A DNA stretch of 64,000 bases from Phallusia mammillata (GCA_003260075.1 QLIY01000711.1:1-64000), one strand, 5' to 3'; counted from the first letter of the stretch, positions 26,844 through 42,400 are shown. Notes: generated from the sequence alone by a model not told the origin. Program-made: numbers and translations.

Positions 26844-29800
26844 ATGAAGGTATTTTCCTTCACTTCACTTATTGTTGTGTTGGTGGCAGCTTATCTGGCA
26901 AACACAATGTGGGTTTTGTATGAACTTTGGTACCCCAAAGGATGCGGTACAGACAGAGTAAAGTATTGTCTATCATCAATGATTCACTCGAAAAAAGAAA
27001 CTGCCTGGAAGGTAAGTTCGTTCTTTGCTTTTTTTGTGTGTTTCAAAAACTTTTACCTAATTTATTGCTTTTCAGATGAAACTCTACACATCTGTATCAG
27101 AAATACAGCCTAAAAAAAGACTTTTTGAGAGGAAAATAAATTTTGATGAGCATTTTTCAAAGTAAGCTAAATATGTTACTTTTTGTTTGTTACATTTGTT
27201 TTCATGGTAAGTGTAATAAACAATAAGTAATATATTTGTTTAAATAAAACACTGATAAGTTCAATCAAAATAACATTATCAACATAAATGCATATAAAAT
27301 TTGCCCCCTCATTTCTACAATACTGTAGTGCAGTGTGCAGTGGTTCCCAACCTTTTATGACGAATTCCTCCCTTTACCAATTCAAAACATTTTAATCCTC
27401 CCTATAAGACAACATAGTAGATGCTAAACCACTCAAAACCATTTAAAATTAGGACTTTTATCAACTCTACTGGTTGTATTCCCAGAACTTAAGTGTGTAT
27501 TTACAAACCACAGGTAGAAATTAAAGTAAATTCCTCCCTGGTTGGCACATATTGAAATATTTTTTGCAAAATATAATTTTCCCAAAAAACATGACAACAG
27601 TATTTAAGTTCTAATGTTAAATTAACTGATAGTTAAGAAACTCTGCTTAAACTGTGATGTTGTTCGAATGGTAAATTTTTACAATTTGTTCCAGCACATT
27701 TAATTTGACAATTCCAAGTGAAACAAAGAATAATGGAACCCTGTATCTTCATGTCCATGTTTTCCCATCTGGTAAATCAAAGTCTGATGGTGTGAGTTCT
27801 GTGACCAGAATTACAGATTACAAAGTTCCTGTGTCCTATATACAGCTGATGAAAAATACTTCTGTAAGTATTTACCTATGTTACTGAATCTGCAATAACC
27901 GATCTATTTGTTTAACAATAAAAACATTTATAGTGCCGTTGACTTATAAGTGCCGTTAGACAATATTTTTAAATAATTGTGGTAATAACCTAAAATAACA
28001 GATTTTGCTTAAAGTGATTGTTATTTAGAGCTACTAAATGGGAAACGTCCTGAAATAGATTGCGATAAAATGTGGTGTATTTTAATGTTTGTGTTACAAT
28101 CTGCACAGTCTCTTTGGGTCACCTTACTATTTCTTTTTTGTGTGTTTAAAGGAAAGTCACAGTACAGATAGCAAGAAGCCAGAAACACACTGGCGGCCTC
28201 ATTTGACATTTCATGTGATGAACGAACCTTTTGTATTTGATTACCAAAAGATACCTGGAGAAATATGGCCAATGATCAGGTAAATATGTTGTTGTCTTTT
28301 GTCAGTTTATTTTGTGGGAGTTTGGTTTAAATTTCTGTGTATGTGCAAAGGTCAGAGCATGGGATGTATTATCCAATTTTGTATATCGACGAACTTTCCT
28401 ATGTCACAAGTGACCTAGTGGTAAGTGATTATACCAATTTAAAAATTTGAACAGTTTGATGTGAAAGACTAAGAAAAAAAGTACTAAGTAAAGTATTAAT
28501 CTCTATAATTGTTTTATTCCTAAAAATACAATGTCATACTATGTAGTTTACATTTCTAGGTAAATTGCACAGTATAGTAACATGGTTCTAAAGGAACAAA
28601 ACATATTTAAGAGCCAAGCTTTGTTTCATTTAGAGAATTTCCAAAAATGCAACAACAATGAACCTCACAGTAAACTATGAGCCCATGTCCATTGGAAAGC
28701 TGCGGTTCTGGGTCACTATGACCATGTCAATGCAGGCAATGAAGAGTTTAGGTGAGTGCACAGAGGACTTGTAATCTGCCAGCAAAAAAACAGTAAACAG
28801 TAAAGCTGTACTGACATAAACTGCTGATTCAGCTTGTTGCCAAGAATTTTGTTCAAAAATGGCAATATGTAATCCAGGCATCTTGCCATCATATTCATAT
28901 GCAACACAATAAACAATTGTAACTGTAGCATCAACACTGCCACCTTACTTTTTCAGCTTAGCATGAGTGAAAGTGCTCTATTTTTTGGCACTTGGTACCA
29001 TTTATATAGAGATTATACATGGTAAAATTTGAAACAAACAAAGTAGACTTAGCATATTGAAAATTATTGTCCATATCAAGTGGAAATATGGGGTGCTGCA
29101 GTACCACATTCATGTACATGAGCCACCACTGCTTAACATTCATATGCTATTGTGCAATGTTCAACAGGTTTTGGTTTAGCTGATAAAGAAGTATCGTTTT
29201 TTAGGCTTAGTAAGCTAGGCACTAAACATACGTATTCTTGATACCTTATTAAATAATACTTAAATAAACAAGACTTTTTGTCAACACAGGATTTACAGAA
29301 AAGGATCTTGATGACATTAAAGGCATTTTCACTGGGACAAATTTATTTTTTCTTGGTCTCACATTTCTTGTTTCGGTTTTTCATGTTAGTGCTTTGAAAC
29401 TATTGGTTCAATGTGGAATTGCTATTTAAAACATATTTGTTACTTGCAGATAATTTTTGACTTCCTTGCTTTTAAAAATGATATTTCATATTGGAAGAAG
29501 CGGGAAACCATGGCAGGTCTTTCATTTCATACAGTTGTGTACAGGTAATGCGGAATATATAAGTGTTATTTTGGGTTGTTACATACCAACACTGTTTTGC
29601 CATCGAAGCTCAGCTTAATAAAAAGTTCTACAAGACATAGTTCTACCTAATTTTCTGAATATAGGTTTTGTCATCGCCAAGGTAATAGTCCAACATTTAA
29701 AGTTTCAGCTTTACATTGATAATAAAACACATTTTGTAATGATAAGTAAAGGTTCAAGTAAGAAAATGCCAAATATAAAAAATTAACCACAAGCCCACCT

Positions 29801-31098
29801 TGTGGTCAAAAATTTGATACAATATTAGAAAAAAGTACTCATATTAAAATGATTATTGCAATACTATCCCATTTCAAGTGTTGGGTGCAATGTGACCAGC
29901 AAAAGAAGAAATAAAATGCTGTTTGTTATCTATCACCTAATTTGAACCAAAAGAATTGAATTTTGATATTATATTTTCTGTTATTGTTTAGATCTGTCAG
30001 CACAATTATAATCTTTCTGTACCTGCTTGATCAACAAACCAGCCTTTTGGTGTTGATTCCAGCTGGCATCAGCTCAATAATTGAGTTATGGAAAGTAAAG
30101 AAAGCCCTAAAGGTAAACTTTCACTGGACTGGATTGCGACCATCTCTTGAGTTTGGAAGTACCACTGACACAGAAAAAGACACTGAAAACTTTGACCATG
30201 AGGTAGGTCTGCCGGATCTCATGCTTTTTCTAAACCAGGGCATTCAACTATGGTTAATTCCAACGTCATTGCACAAATCCAACGCCAACAACAACAAAAT
30301 TCTTCCGCCACTTTGTATGAGTTAAACCAAAATTACCCACACCCACACAAAGGAATACAATAACGTTATTAAAAAAATTGCCTTTCACAAAATAAAAACA
30401 TTCACAGGTGTGTCAAAACAAAGAACCAAACTCAAATTCTTTACAAAATGCTATGCTATCCTATACTAGATTCAACATTGTACATGCTTTTTATTGTCAT
30501 GAAAATAATTAAAAATTTTACCCGAAACAAATATATTTGGCAGGCCCTCAAATATCTGTCCTATGTGCTGTATCCATTGTGTATTGGTGGTGCTATCTAC
30601 TCACTGTTTTATGTTCCCCACAAGAGGTAGGTGTACATATGATTAAAAACATATACCATTTTATGTATGTAATAATGTTCTAATGCTTACACCTTGCATC
30701 TACTTTTGTAGTTGGTATTCATGGATTATTCAGAGTCTTGTAAATGGTAAGTAGCTTAATTGTAAATATTGTTTTTTTAAAGTATAACTATTTTTTATAC
30801 TGCAGCTGTCTATGCCTTTGGTTTCCTTTTCATGTTACCCCAGCTCTTTATCAACTACAAACTAAAATCGGTGGCACATCTTCCTTGGCGTGCATTTATG
30901 TACAAGGTAATGCACTATTTGATTTTATGATAGATTCTAAAAATGCATTATTGTGTCAGACTGCTGTGAGCCTTGCATTAAGATTCAGGTTGTGCCATAA
31001 ATAGTGTATGTGTGGTTTTGTGAATATTCATTGCAATGTCTGCAATAATCATAAACAAATAATTATTTGTCATGCTTGCCAAATAGTTCTGTATTGTT

Positions 31099-31168
<70 letters not shown>

Positions 31169-31648
31169 TGTATATGCTATAGTAAAATGTGCTAAGCCAC
31201 CCTTCTAGTTATTTTTTCCTTCTCAGGCATTCAACACCTTCATTGACGATATATTTGCCTTTATCATCAAAATGCCAACCAGTCACCGTGTTGCTTGCTT
31301 TCGTGATGATGTGGTATTTTTCTGCTATTTGTACCAGTTATGGTGAGCTGTTTAAATTAAAATAAGTGCCATTTTAATGTTTAAAATTTTAACAAGAAAC
31401 TTTTAGGATCAGTTAATTCATCATATCCTTGATGAAAACCACTATCATCGACATAAAATCATATGTTAAAATGAGTTTTGCTTTTCTTGTGTAGGTTATA
31501 CCCAGTTGATAAGTCCAGACCAAATGAATTTGGCATGGCATATGAAGATGACAGCAAAAGTGACATGTTAAGAACCAATGAAACAGTAAAATCTTCGCTG
31601 GAAGGCAAAAGCAAAGAAAAATTAAATGAAAGCAAGAAAAACAAATAA
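26844..31648 (+). CDS. CLPTM1L: CLPTM1-like membrane protein (14 exons)
   Basis: Exons: 26844-27011, 27076-27161, 27695-27863, 28152-28279, 28351-28420, 28634-28751, 29290-29384, 29450-29544, 29992-30202, 30544-30626, 30712-30746, 30806-30906, 31227-31342, 31495-31648. They join in frame to 542 residues against 538 in human CLPTM1L. The protein begins with a hydrophobic signal anchor, followed by a lumenal domain with N-glycosylation-type sites (NLT, NNGT, NATT) and a C-terminal set of membrane segments. Family signatures include KYLSYVLYPLCIGG, YSWIIQSLVNAVYAFGF, PQLFINYKLKSVAHLPW and FNTFIDDIFAFIIKMPTSHR. CLPTM1L is an ER/plasma-membrane protein of the CLPTM1 family, reported as a lipid scramblase. 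The tail ends in a Lys-rich stretch. A poly(A) hexamer ATTAAA lies about 125 nt downstream. The intron before exon 13 contains a 69-base C tract. Confidence 0.95.
27338..27547 (+). mobile_element. hAT-like short element (CAGTGGTTCCCAACC ends), copy 2
   Basis: It begins CAGTGGTTCCCAACC and ends near a 'ctggttggcac' motif. The interior matches the reverse complement of 11867-12126 in several blocks, for example 'gaattcctccct' and 'ttcccagaactta'. It lies in CLPTM1L intron 2 and does not code for protein. Confidence 0.6.
31100..31168 (+). other. 69-base C tract in a CLPTM1L intron
   Basis: An uninterrupted run of 69 C. Unlike the ten-C joins, I saw no repeated flank. It may be a sized assembly gap written as C or a genuine homopolymer. 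It creates a meaningless polyproline open frame. Confidence 0.6.
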
Positions 31649-32675
31649 CCCTACAGATTTGTTTCCTTTTAAGTAGCTTAGTGAATTCAAGCAATCTCTC
31701 GTGCAATGGTAAACACGTATGCTGCATTAATTGCAAATGCTACTGACTTTATTGTCATGTGTAGGTGAAAATAATTAAACCTACACTGTGGAATTGCTTA
31801 AAACAAAACAGAAACAAATACCATGACTGCTAGTGCTGTTGCTCAGTGAATTTGTGCATTGCTTTGTGTTTGATTACATGCTTGTGTTGAAATACACTTT
31901 ATGTTTTGTTCTCTAGAGATAAACAGAGCCTTTTTGAAATGGTGAGCTGTTCCTTTGGGTCAAATTTAAACTATATGACAGATTTATTACCAGGGTTGCA
32001 GAGTATCTAAATTCTTAACTTCTTTTTACGTAATGACGGATATAGATTCCTTAAGGTTGTCAGATGGAAAAGAAACATAAATCCTAATAATACATTTTTT
32101 TCGCCGTGTACGAAGACAGGTCCCCCCCCCCACAGCAAAAGTGACATGTTAAGAACCAATGAAACAGTAAAATCTTCGCCGGAAGGCAAAAGCAAAGAAA
32201 AGTTAAATGAAAGCAAGAAAAACAAATAACCCTACAGATTTACTTTCCTTTTAAGTAGCTTAGTGAATTCTTTGAAGCAATCTCTCGTGCAACGTCAAAC
32301 ACGTATGCTGCATTAATTGCAAATGCTACTGACTTTATTGTCATGTGTAGGTGAAAATAATTAAACCTACACTGTGGAATTGCTTAAAACAAAACAGAAA
32401 CAAATACCATGACTGCTAGTGCTGCTGCTGCATTGCTTTGTGTTGAAATACATTTTATGTTTTGTTCTACAGAGATAAACAGAACCGTTTAAAATGGTGA
32501 GCTGTTCCTTTGGGTCAAACTATACAACAGATTTATTACCAGGGTTGCGGAGTGTCTAAATTCTTAACTTGTTCTGTGATGGCAACTTATAACGTATCGA
32601 TTCCTTGAGATTATCAGATGGTAAAAAACAAATAAATCCTAATAATACGTTTTTTTCGCCGTGTACGAAGACATG
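31551..32675. repeat. Ten-C join with a repeated flank of about 550 bp at the CLPTM1L 3' end
   Basis: 31551-32121 is repeated at 32132-32675 across C run 32122-32131. Copy 1 is joined to the real last exon of CLPTM1L. Copy 2 holds only the last part of that exon plus 3' UTR, with SNPs and small insertions or deletions. Confidence 0.7.
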
Positions 32676-33441
32676 CGTCTTGCGAACCATTTGTGAGTCT
32701 GCCGCTTACAGCATACTTAATACCAGACTAAAAAAGTCTGATTTAACCCATTGTATCAGAGCGGCATATTACCCGAACAAAGATTTACGATGAAAGCAGG
32801 TTCAGCTGGCGCACTTCTGTCTGGCTCTTCAAAGTTACTTTTGTTGTTAAATTTTCCACACGGAGCAACTATGTAAACCTGCCATTTGTTCCATACTATT
32901 AACGAATTCTTTCAGCATTATACTTTTCCATAGCTACTACACTTTAGTCGGACAACAAAAGTAGTCTGCCGGTAATGGACCGTACTGCTTTTTAGTAGCA
33001 GCAATAACGAATTGGTTTATTTATCACCCGACGGTACACCCGAAAAATGTTTCGCAAAAGATAAACTATGATATTTTAGCGAGGGAAGATTATATCACTT
33101 AGCAACTGCATGCTCAACAGTGATAGAGAAACTCTATGGCACGAATGCATAGCGCAGGGCGAGCCAAAAACACTTCAGAAAAAGGGAGGCAAGGGGCTCA
33201 CCATTTGCTAAGGAAACACGGTACTAGAAAGGGTAGTCACAATTTATAGGAACCGTTACTACAGACAGGGAAATATACCAAAAGTTCAACAACAAAAATG
33301 TATAGGTCTGTAAAAATGTTGTTTATTTTAAAGTGGAGTGCAGAAAAGAACTATCCCGGATTGTTGGTAAATGTACACAAACACAGGTATGCTGCCAAAA
33401 CGACTTCATCCCTCATTGCCAGCAGCTTGGTAATTCACTTC
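31649..33441. other. Convergent 3' region between CLPTM1L and PDI
   Basis: It holds CLPTM1L 3' UTR, its allele-like second copy and, at 33322-33327 (TTTATT on the plus strand), the AATAAA signal of the KDEL form of PDI. No supported gene. Confidence 0.5.
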
Positions 33442-36400
33442 TTACAGCTCATCTTTGCCTGTTGAGTCAACATCGCTCTCTTCTGGCATTGCATCATCCA
33501 TTTCTTCATCAATATCCTCCTTTGGAAAGCAAAAACAAATAATAAAAGATTTTACCGCCCCCCCCCCCATTTCTTCATCAATATCCTCCTTTGGAAAGCA
33601 AAAACAAATAATAAATTTGTAGCTGAAGATTTTACCAAAAATCTTTTTATTTTTTTTATTTTACGGTAGATGGTATTTTTTTTGTGGGCTTGTGTAACCC
33701 AAAAACTACAACATGGCTTGTAGCTATTATTTGTACAAAATGGGCAAAATGTTTTTTCTTCCTTTTTTTTCTTTCAGTTAATCCCTATTGTCTTCTACTG
33801 TTTTAATAAATTTATTTTGCACATTTTTTGAAAACTAGACCAACTGAAAGGTGGCTTTCCTATATATTGCAGGTTAAAAATGATGTTAATGTCACTGCAT
33901 CCTATGTTTACGATACAAGTGCTTCGGGCAAAGTTAAAATAATAACTTATATTAAACCTGATCATCTAAACAATTTGGCTTATACATGCGCACATCATAG
34001 AATATTTTTTCAGCAGTCCTGTCTTAAGGTTAAGGGTTAGAGTTCGACTCTGGTTCATACACCGCAATGTAACAAACACACCCCCCCCCCATACATGCGC
34101 ACATCATAGAATATTTTTTCAGCAGTCCTGTCTTAAGGGTTAGAGTTAGACTCTGGTTCATACACCGCAATGTAACAAACACAGAATTTTAACGTCAGGC
34201 CTTCAGATTCAGGTATTTTCATTGAGCATTTTATTTCTATATTTATTCAACAAATAATTTATCCGTGTATTAGGTGTTTTTAAATGCAAAAAAAGAACTG
34301 ATTTCACTGGTAATAGTTATATGTCCCCAAACAAAAACTAGTCATCAGTACGCCATGATGAAAAAACTTGTTCTGTAAGAGTAAAGTTTCAAATGCACAC
34401 ATTTAGAGTTTTCTTCAAAACTAAAGACAGTTTTCAATTTTGCCCAAGGAATAGCGAAGAACCCAATTAAAATTGTCTGAAATTTCACAGACTAACAACG
34501 TGGTTCTTTTGCAAAAATAAAACCACAAACAAAAATCACACATACTATTATCACTTTATTAAACTAAACGCCAAATTTCTGTGTAGACAGTACACAATAA
34601 CTTTTGCTAAAAAATGTGAGGACACATAAGCAGAAACTATCTTGAACTGTCTAAAGCTCTCCATGCTTTGATTTTTTCGCTTCTGCTTCCTTTTTGGCAC
34701 GGATTTCCTCTTGCATTCTCTTAACAGTTTCTTTGGGATCTTCCTTTGGCAACAGATCACTTAATTCTTCCATCATTTTTTTCTAAGCAACATTGTACAA
34801 AATCTTTTAAGCACACTTCTGAATACTTTCCTCCACCCGAACCACTATCAGACTAAGAACCTTTTTTGCAAGCACTTTTGTATCTCTATTTCTTTCCTAT
34901 ATATAACACACAAAACATACCTCACACAACTAACTATTGTGTCCCAAATCCACCACCAAACTGAAAAAATCTTCTTGTATTTAAACATGCTGTCAATCAT
35001 TTTATTTTATTGGTTTACAAGACCACAACCAGCTAAAACCAAAACCTATGACAACTTTGTTCTTTAAAAACATGCATCTAAAGTTCCAGCCAAAACAAAC
35101 CTGAATTTCTTCATGATTTGGTTCAGGCATTCTCGGAGCCTAAACGGAACATATATTGTCAAAATCCCAAATTTTATTGAAAACTATTTCCACATTTCTT
35201 CCACAAGCAGTCACACAGTTTAGACTTGCAAAATTTACAGGTTAAACATAAATTCTGACAAACAACTTACATCTTTTGGATCGTTGTCATGGGCATTTGG
35301 TGGGGCATACTATAGGGCAAAAAGAAATATGTAAACAACCAAATCTGCGCTCAGTAGAACACTTCTACATAAGAAACTAAAGTTACAAACCTCTTTGGGT
35401 GGGGGCTTTCCGTCAGTTGGTTCACCTCCCTAAAATATTACAAACTGGGTCAAAAATATTTCCACCTAAAAACCTAACTAACCTGGTTCTTGCAATCTTG
35501 GCTACTGGCATTCCACACTTTATCATGCAACAACTTTCTGTCTTCCCTGTACCACTTACACCAATCTTAAAAAAGCTGGACCAAGACACACACAAAGCAC
35601 ATTGCACTGCTGCCACTAAATCGATGTATACCAGCAGCAACACAGCTACGAAGCAATATTCTACACTACACAAGCAACTTGTACAGGCCTGTAGTTTGAA
35701 GGGGAGATCCACATAAACAAGGGGTGGTTTGGCATTTTCCAAATGTGTAATTTGTAAGGGTTTGTATTTTACAAACACCCTAAACTTGTTAGTCATGACT
35801 AAAAGTTGACCTTTTATGATGGATTCAAATTTTTTAGAAAGCGCAAATTAAAAAAACTTTTTCGCTCCCAAGCCTTCCTTCAAGGACACACACTTGCTTT
35901 GTGTAATGTACATGTACGTTTTTAATTAAGCTGTTGTTTGGTGTTAAGGCAAAAAAGTTAGCTAAATTGTTAAACCCACAACCATCTACGCAACTACACA
36001 CCTCCTCTGATTCCTCTTCACCACCACCACTCACTTTTTCTCCATTAGACTCCACGTACTCGGCCATGGCATCAACAGTACGGTCTCCTTCATAGTCTAG
36101 GATCTGTGACGAAGATTTCATATGGTTATTGGACACTTGTATTGGTAAGCTACTCCACATTTATATAAGAGGTATGCCCCAAAAATTGTTTTATCTCATA
36201 GGTGCACTATGCAGCAAAAATTGTTTTGAAGACAAAAAAGTTTGAACACAAAAGAAAATACTTTATGTGCTTGGTAAAATTTGTTAACATGCTTGCCAAG
36301 GTTCTAAGTTTCTTGTCAGGTTGAGTCATTATCAGTTTTGTGTTTTAACCGGAGGCAGCACAATAAAATCAGAAATCACTGATTAAAAGACAACTTTTGC

Positions 36401-39400
36401 TTGCAGGGTTTGGGTTTTAGTTAATGTAAAACATGTGTCACAAATCACAACTATTGCTCCCAAGTTGTTTTTTTGCACAGAACAATGCAAATCTCAGCCA
36501 ATGTAACTGTAGATTTGTATGCAATCCATGGACACTAGCTACTGCTTTTGTCATTTTATTCTAAACCACCACCAGTTGCTGCATCAAACATTACCTTATC
36601 ACTTCCAGAGGGGAAAAATTTCAAGGTTGGGAAACCACTGATTTCAAAGTCTTCAACTTCGTTTGCGGTGGAATCCATCTTGGCAATAATTACATCATCA
36701 TTGGATCCAAACTTCTCACCAAGTTTTTCCCAGGTTGGTGCAAGGCTCTTGCAGTGACCACACCATGGGGCATCTGCCATATGAAAGTGGTTTAATGCAG
36801 TTGATGCTACCACCAATGATATACTGTACTAGTTTTTGCTGCTAAAGTATATGTTCTGACTTTATTGCAGACATTTTCTGGGTTAGGCAGAACAATGTCT
36901 TTGACAATTAAATCTTAATGCTGTTAAAAGTTACTTTTAACAACTAAAACAAAAAAATACAAGATAGGGCAAAACAATAAACAAAACGTAAAAAAAGAAA
37001 AGTTTGTTAATTCCAAAAAAAACGTCAAGGGTAATATCAAGGTATTGTTTGGAAATAATAATGGGGTTTTTAATGCAAGGAGGCATGTAGTAGGAACCAT
37101 TACACGTGCCTGAGAAAATAGGGCTTATAATCACTGATTGATGGTTATTTACTGGGCAAGCTTGCATTTCGAAAGTAAGTGCATTAGAGCAGGGCTTCTC
37201 AAACAGTGGATCGCGACCAAAAATGGGGGTCGTGAAACATCCGTTATTATGACATTGTCACAATAAATGGTATACATGCGTTAATTTATTGTTTAAGCAT
37301 CATTCATACGCTACACCCATCAAGGGGTCACGCAGAAATTGCTTTTCTGTATTGGGGTCGCAGAGCAAGAAAGTTTGAGAAGCCCTGCATCAGAGAATGC
37401 TGCAAAGAATCAGCTACATGGCCAGGGAATACCTACATCACTACTTGGATTGAAAATTTCAATTTTTGCAATCCTACTTAAAAAGTCTCTCAATGAACAA
37501 AATTCAACACAGAAAAATTGTGAAAATTTTTCTGCTTTGTCCCCCCCCCCCCTTGAGAAGCCCTGCATCAGAGAATGCTGCAAAGAATCAGCTACATGGC
37601 TAGGGAATACCTACATCACTACTTGGATTGAAAATTTCAAATTTTGCAATCCTACTTAAAAAGTCTCTCAGTGAACAAAATTCAAAACAGAAAAATTGTG
37701 AAAATTTTTCTGCTTTGTCCTTTTAACTAAACTAAATCTGCACTAAAAGCTTAACTGTCATTACAATGGTTCACAACTACATACTCTGTTCTGGCTGCCC
37801 TCAGGAAAAAGCAACATTGTCGGATATGCAATCGTCTGAATTCCAGGCACTTCATTTTTAGTCCCATCTATCTTTGCAATGACAACTCCTGGGTTGGACT
37901 GAAACTTGATGGCAAGCTTTTCCCAAATAGGCGACAAACTGTTACTGTGCTTACACCAGGGCGCATCTGGAAACACACCATAACAGTTCAGCATGCAGAT
38001 CTGGCAACTAGTTTGTGAAAAAGCTTCAGTCCAAATAACAGTTTCTATAAGTTCAGGTCAAATCGAACCCCTTCACGCATCAGGTCCAGGTCATGCATTG
38101 CCAATCATGTTTAATGGAATTTGACTCTGTCAGTGGTTCATGATATTTTATATCATAAACCCTGAGAACAACCCAATACATTTTGTTTATCCTCTTTCAG
38201 AAACTAAAATTCCATCACAGTAGTAAATTTTTTTAGAGTAAAGCCCCAAAAATGTCAAATTGCCCCTGTTGGAGAAAATTACATACAGGGTAAGACCCAC
38301 TGGCTAAAAGCATGTACCCTTATAAAAACAGGTTCAAATTCTGAAACACAGAAGATCCAATTGCTGCTTTTAGCCCAGGATGGTAATGTATTGTCAGTTA
38401 AAATGTGGCCTGTTTTCAGATGATATGAGTTTGTACTTACAGAATTCAACGAAAACTTTCTTTGACTTGTCGAAGGCAATTTCCTTGAAGTTTTTGCCAA
38501 CGAGAACCTTTACTGGACCCTTGTTCCAATCTTCAGGAATGTCTGCACTCATCAAGTGACGCTGTAATAAAGGAAAATTACCAACAAATTCACAAAACAA
38601 ATTGTCAATAAAAGTGTAATTTTTTAGGTGATATTTCTTATTACACAAGTCTTTTTTCAAGAGGGTAGCATTAAAATACTTTATTCTAAAAATTGTTTTG
38701 TATGCTATTTTAGGTTGAAAACCTAATGCAAAAAAAGAAACCTCAAAAAGCCCACAAAATACTTAACATGAGTAAGGTCAGATTTAATGTCTTAGAACGG
38801 TCCAAACCAAAGGTGTGGAACTGTACAGAAATGAGTTTTGATTTAACAAACCACACTTGACCAAACCCACCTTGGTGTCACCAGTCAATACACCTTCTGT
38901 GAATTTGGTGATGGCATCAGCAGACAGATCTTTGGTGTCAGGTTTAAACTTGGCCATGTTTTCAGACATCTTGATGATTCTGTAGTCGGGAATATCATCC
39001 TTGGCAAGCCCGAAGAATTCCATTACTCTCTGGTTATCTTCAGTCTCCGTGTCAACATAGATGAAAAGGACCTAAAAATAAAACAATTTTTTTAAAGTTG
39101 TTTTGTCAGGGTAAATAACACTGAATGCGAGTAGTACTAGTAATCAAGTTTATAGAGCTCTTTGGCAAATGCATTCTTTATTCCAACTTTTCGTAACTTT
39201 GGGAAAAAATACGATTGCCAGAAGAGCTAAACTGGATTACTAGTTTTTGCAAAACAGTTTGACTGTCAGTAGCAGTAAAAGCAGCAATAAAAAACTAATT
39301 ATTTACTTTTCCCTTGAAGTTGGCAGCAGCCTCTTTGAATTGAGCAAGATTTTGGTCGAACTCTTCACTGGCTTTGGAGATGAACAAAAGATTGTGTACT

Positions 39401-42400
39401 TGAATTTCACCTCCAAAGATTTTGGGTGCAGTCTGCAATTATTACACGCAAAGTTAAAATCTTCAGTTAGAGAGTTTAAAACTAACACAGTGTACTTTTT
39501 ACTGTTCTTATACACTATATATAATATTACAATAAAATCAGTAACCATAAATCCATTACCCTTCACCACAAGCAAATATTAACTACAAAAGCTGAGCTAA
39601 GCACTATTTGTTACCAAAATTCCTGAAAAATGTCAGAATTTACATTACAATTTAAAAGTTAAAATGACAAATTCAGGCCATTACCTCCGAGGTAAATTCT
39701 GTTACCAAAGGAAGTTGATTTCCTTTTACGAATTCCGCAAGCTCATCACCATTTGTAATGTCCCCTTTAAATTCGGCACGTCCTTCATCAAACTAACACC
39801 ACAAGAAAACACAAAAAATCTTACAACTACATAAACTACGCAAAACACATTTCATGCACCCTCAACCAAAACATGTCTACAGTATAATACTGGAGATTTT
39901 TGTGCCAAGCAAATGTTCCCATTCATTAACAATTTTCTTTGGTTGGATGTTTGAATAATGTTATGTTAACCATATTTTTAATGTCAAAAAATTTGGGGCA
40001 GTGGCTATCCACATTGGATTTTCAAAAAGTTTTAGTGCACAATTTTACATTTTCAGTATTTCACATCACAGAATTAGGTTAAGCATTTTTTTAAAGTAAC
40101 GTCAATGCATTTGAAGTCATACTAGTTGGAGACCAAAAGATTGAAAACCACTGAAATAATTAACTTTGTTTCTCAAGTATAAAGGGTAAAGACTTACTGG
40201 GCACAAAACCAGTAGCAATCAACAGGCTAGTATACCCTGTACCCCATGCTGTGCAAACAGAATGCAAACTGCACAATGCAACTATCTGCATTTTTAATGG
40301 GTACCTCTTCACACATTTCTTGGACTAAAGGAGAAACCCCCCTATAGACCCAAGGCACAATTTTTTCTTCGTTGATTGAAGCACTGTCAGTCTTTTCAAC
40401 TTTGTTACCGATCTTTAAAAAAACTCAGACAAATGAACCACTACTTTTCGAATAAAGTTTTAAACCAAAAATATACAAGGGCACAAAAACAAGTTTAATC
40501 ACTTTTAATCTGCAATTCAAGAAAATGAAAGTTAAGCAGTACGAAAATTTTGTCTAGGGTGTAAGGAAAGTAGTGTTCAAACTTATTGTACAAATTGTGT
40601 TGGCATACCTTTTTGAAAATGACAACCTCGTTGGTGTTTACCGTAGCTCTAGAAGCAACACCGGCATCAGTGATGTAAGCAAACACAACATCATCAACTG
40701 TGTCAGCTACTTCAATAAATTTCTTTCCAGCGTCACTGCCCATATCCTGTAATACAAGAAAAGAATGGATAAATCAGATTCAAAAAGGTTTACACAAAAA
40801 CTATGGCATTTTTGTTTCAATGTGAAAATATTTGTTTTAAACACTTTACGAAATTTTAATAAGGCAAACAAGCCAATAAGGATCCCATGATGTTTTATTA
40901 CTGTCATGGTCTTTGTAAGTTGTGGAGTTTATTGCACAATGTACTTTAGCACAAAACTTCTTACCAATAGCAGCAAACTTATCTATATTCAAACTTAAAC
41001 TAAGTTATGAATAAATTCATACATGAGCAAAAACGTTTTGAAACGTGTTGGCCAAAAAAATTTTTTGTGTCCACTAGGGGCAGTTCAAAGAAACTTCTAA
41101 CATGCTTCAAACATACTAAACTACACAAAAAGAATCACTCCACATGTACAACTTACAGTGAAGTGTCCAATGACAACCACTTCATTGTTGGCCTTGATCT
41201 TTGTCACATCCTCATCACTGCCTAGTTCTTTTGCAGGGGGACCAGTCTTTTTCTTTAACCAGTTGACAATTTCAGGGGCAGTTCTTCCCCCTGTAACACA
41301 CATTTGTCTAGAAACTTTTTCCAAAACCTATTTTCATTCATGCACACTACTATTTTTATGCCTTTTTTAACACCAATCATTCATGCATGTCATTTTGGAA
41401 CGTTGTTATCAAATATTCTTTTACAAATTAATAACAAATCCTTTAAAACCAAATAGAATCTAAGATTGTGTTTAAATTTCTCATGTTATATTTTTAATTT
41501 GAATGCAATGCCAAATAAAGTTTGTAATAACAATGTTCCAAATAAGGCAACTCTTGCAACTACAAAAGTAACAAATCTAGATACTGTTTAACTACATCTT
41601 AAAGTAAACCACAAGCCCCATTTTCTACAACCCAGACTTGTCTAGACACACAGTCTTGCCATTGTAATGAATAGTTCGGTTTCCATGGTTTTTACAAAAC
41701 AAAATGCCAGGGTATCCCGTAATATGCATTCTATCAACCAACTCTGACTCTATAGAGCCATCGATTTTAGCCATTTTTGTTTCTGGCATGCTAGTCTTGA
41801 GAATTTGAGCAGCCTTTTTCCATTCTTTTTCAAGTTCAACACAATGAACACACCAGGGTGCATCTGTAGTTACAAATTTAAAGTTTTACTCAGATTTACT
41901 GTCTGTGACATACCTCCATATTCTGAATCTTTGCCATCCTTAAAGAATTTAAGTGTTGGGTAACCACGCACTTTATACTTTGTGCCCAAATCAGATTCCA
42001 CTGTGGCATCAACTTTGGCTAACTTAATTGCTGAAGTATCTTCATCTTCATTAAGGGTAGTGGCAGCTTTTTCGTATTCTGGTGCAAGTGCCTTGCAATG
42101 GCCACACCATGGGGCATCTTGAAATTATTCACATTTCATTTGGAAGTTATAAATTTGGGCACATTGTAAGTACCTTCGACAGATCTTCATTTTCACAACA
42201 GAAACTATGCACATTTTATTTGCAATACTTAAAATTCTGTTACAACAAACCACCACTTGCAGGTCAAAATAAGTTAGAAATTATATATAAAATCCAAGAG
42301 GGATAAATTTAAATCTTGATCCAAAATACAACACTGTTCCATCAGTTATTTAGGAATTAATTGCCTAATAAGGCTTCATATTGTTTGTTAAAGATAACAA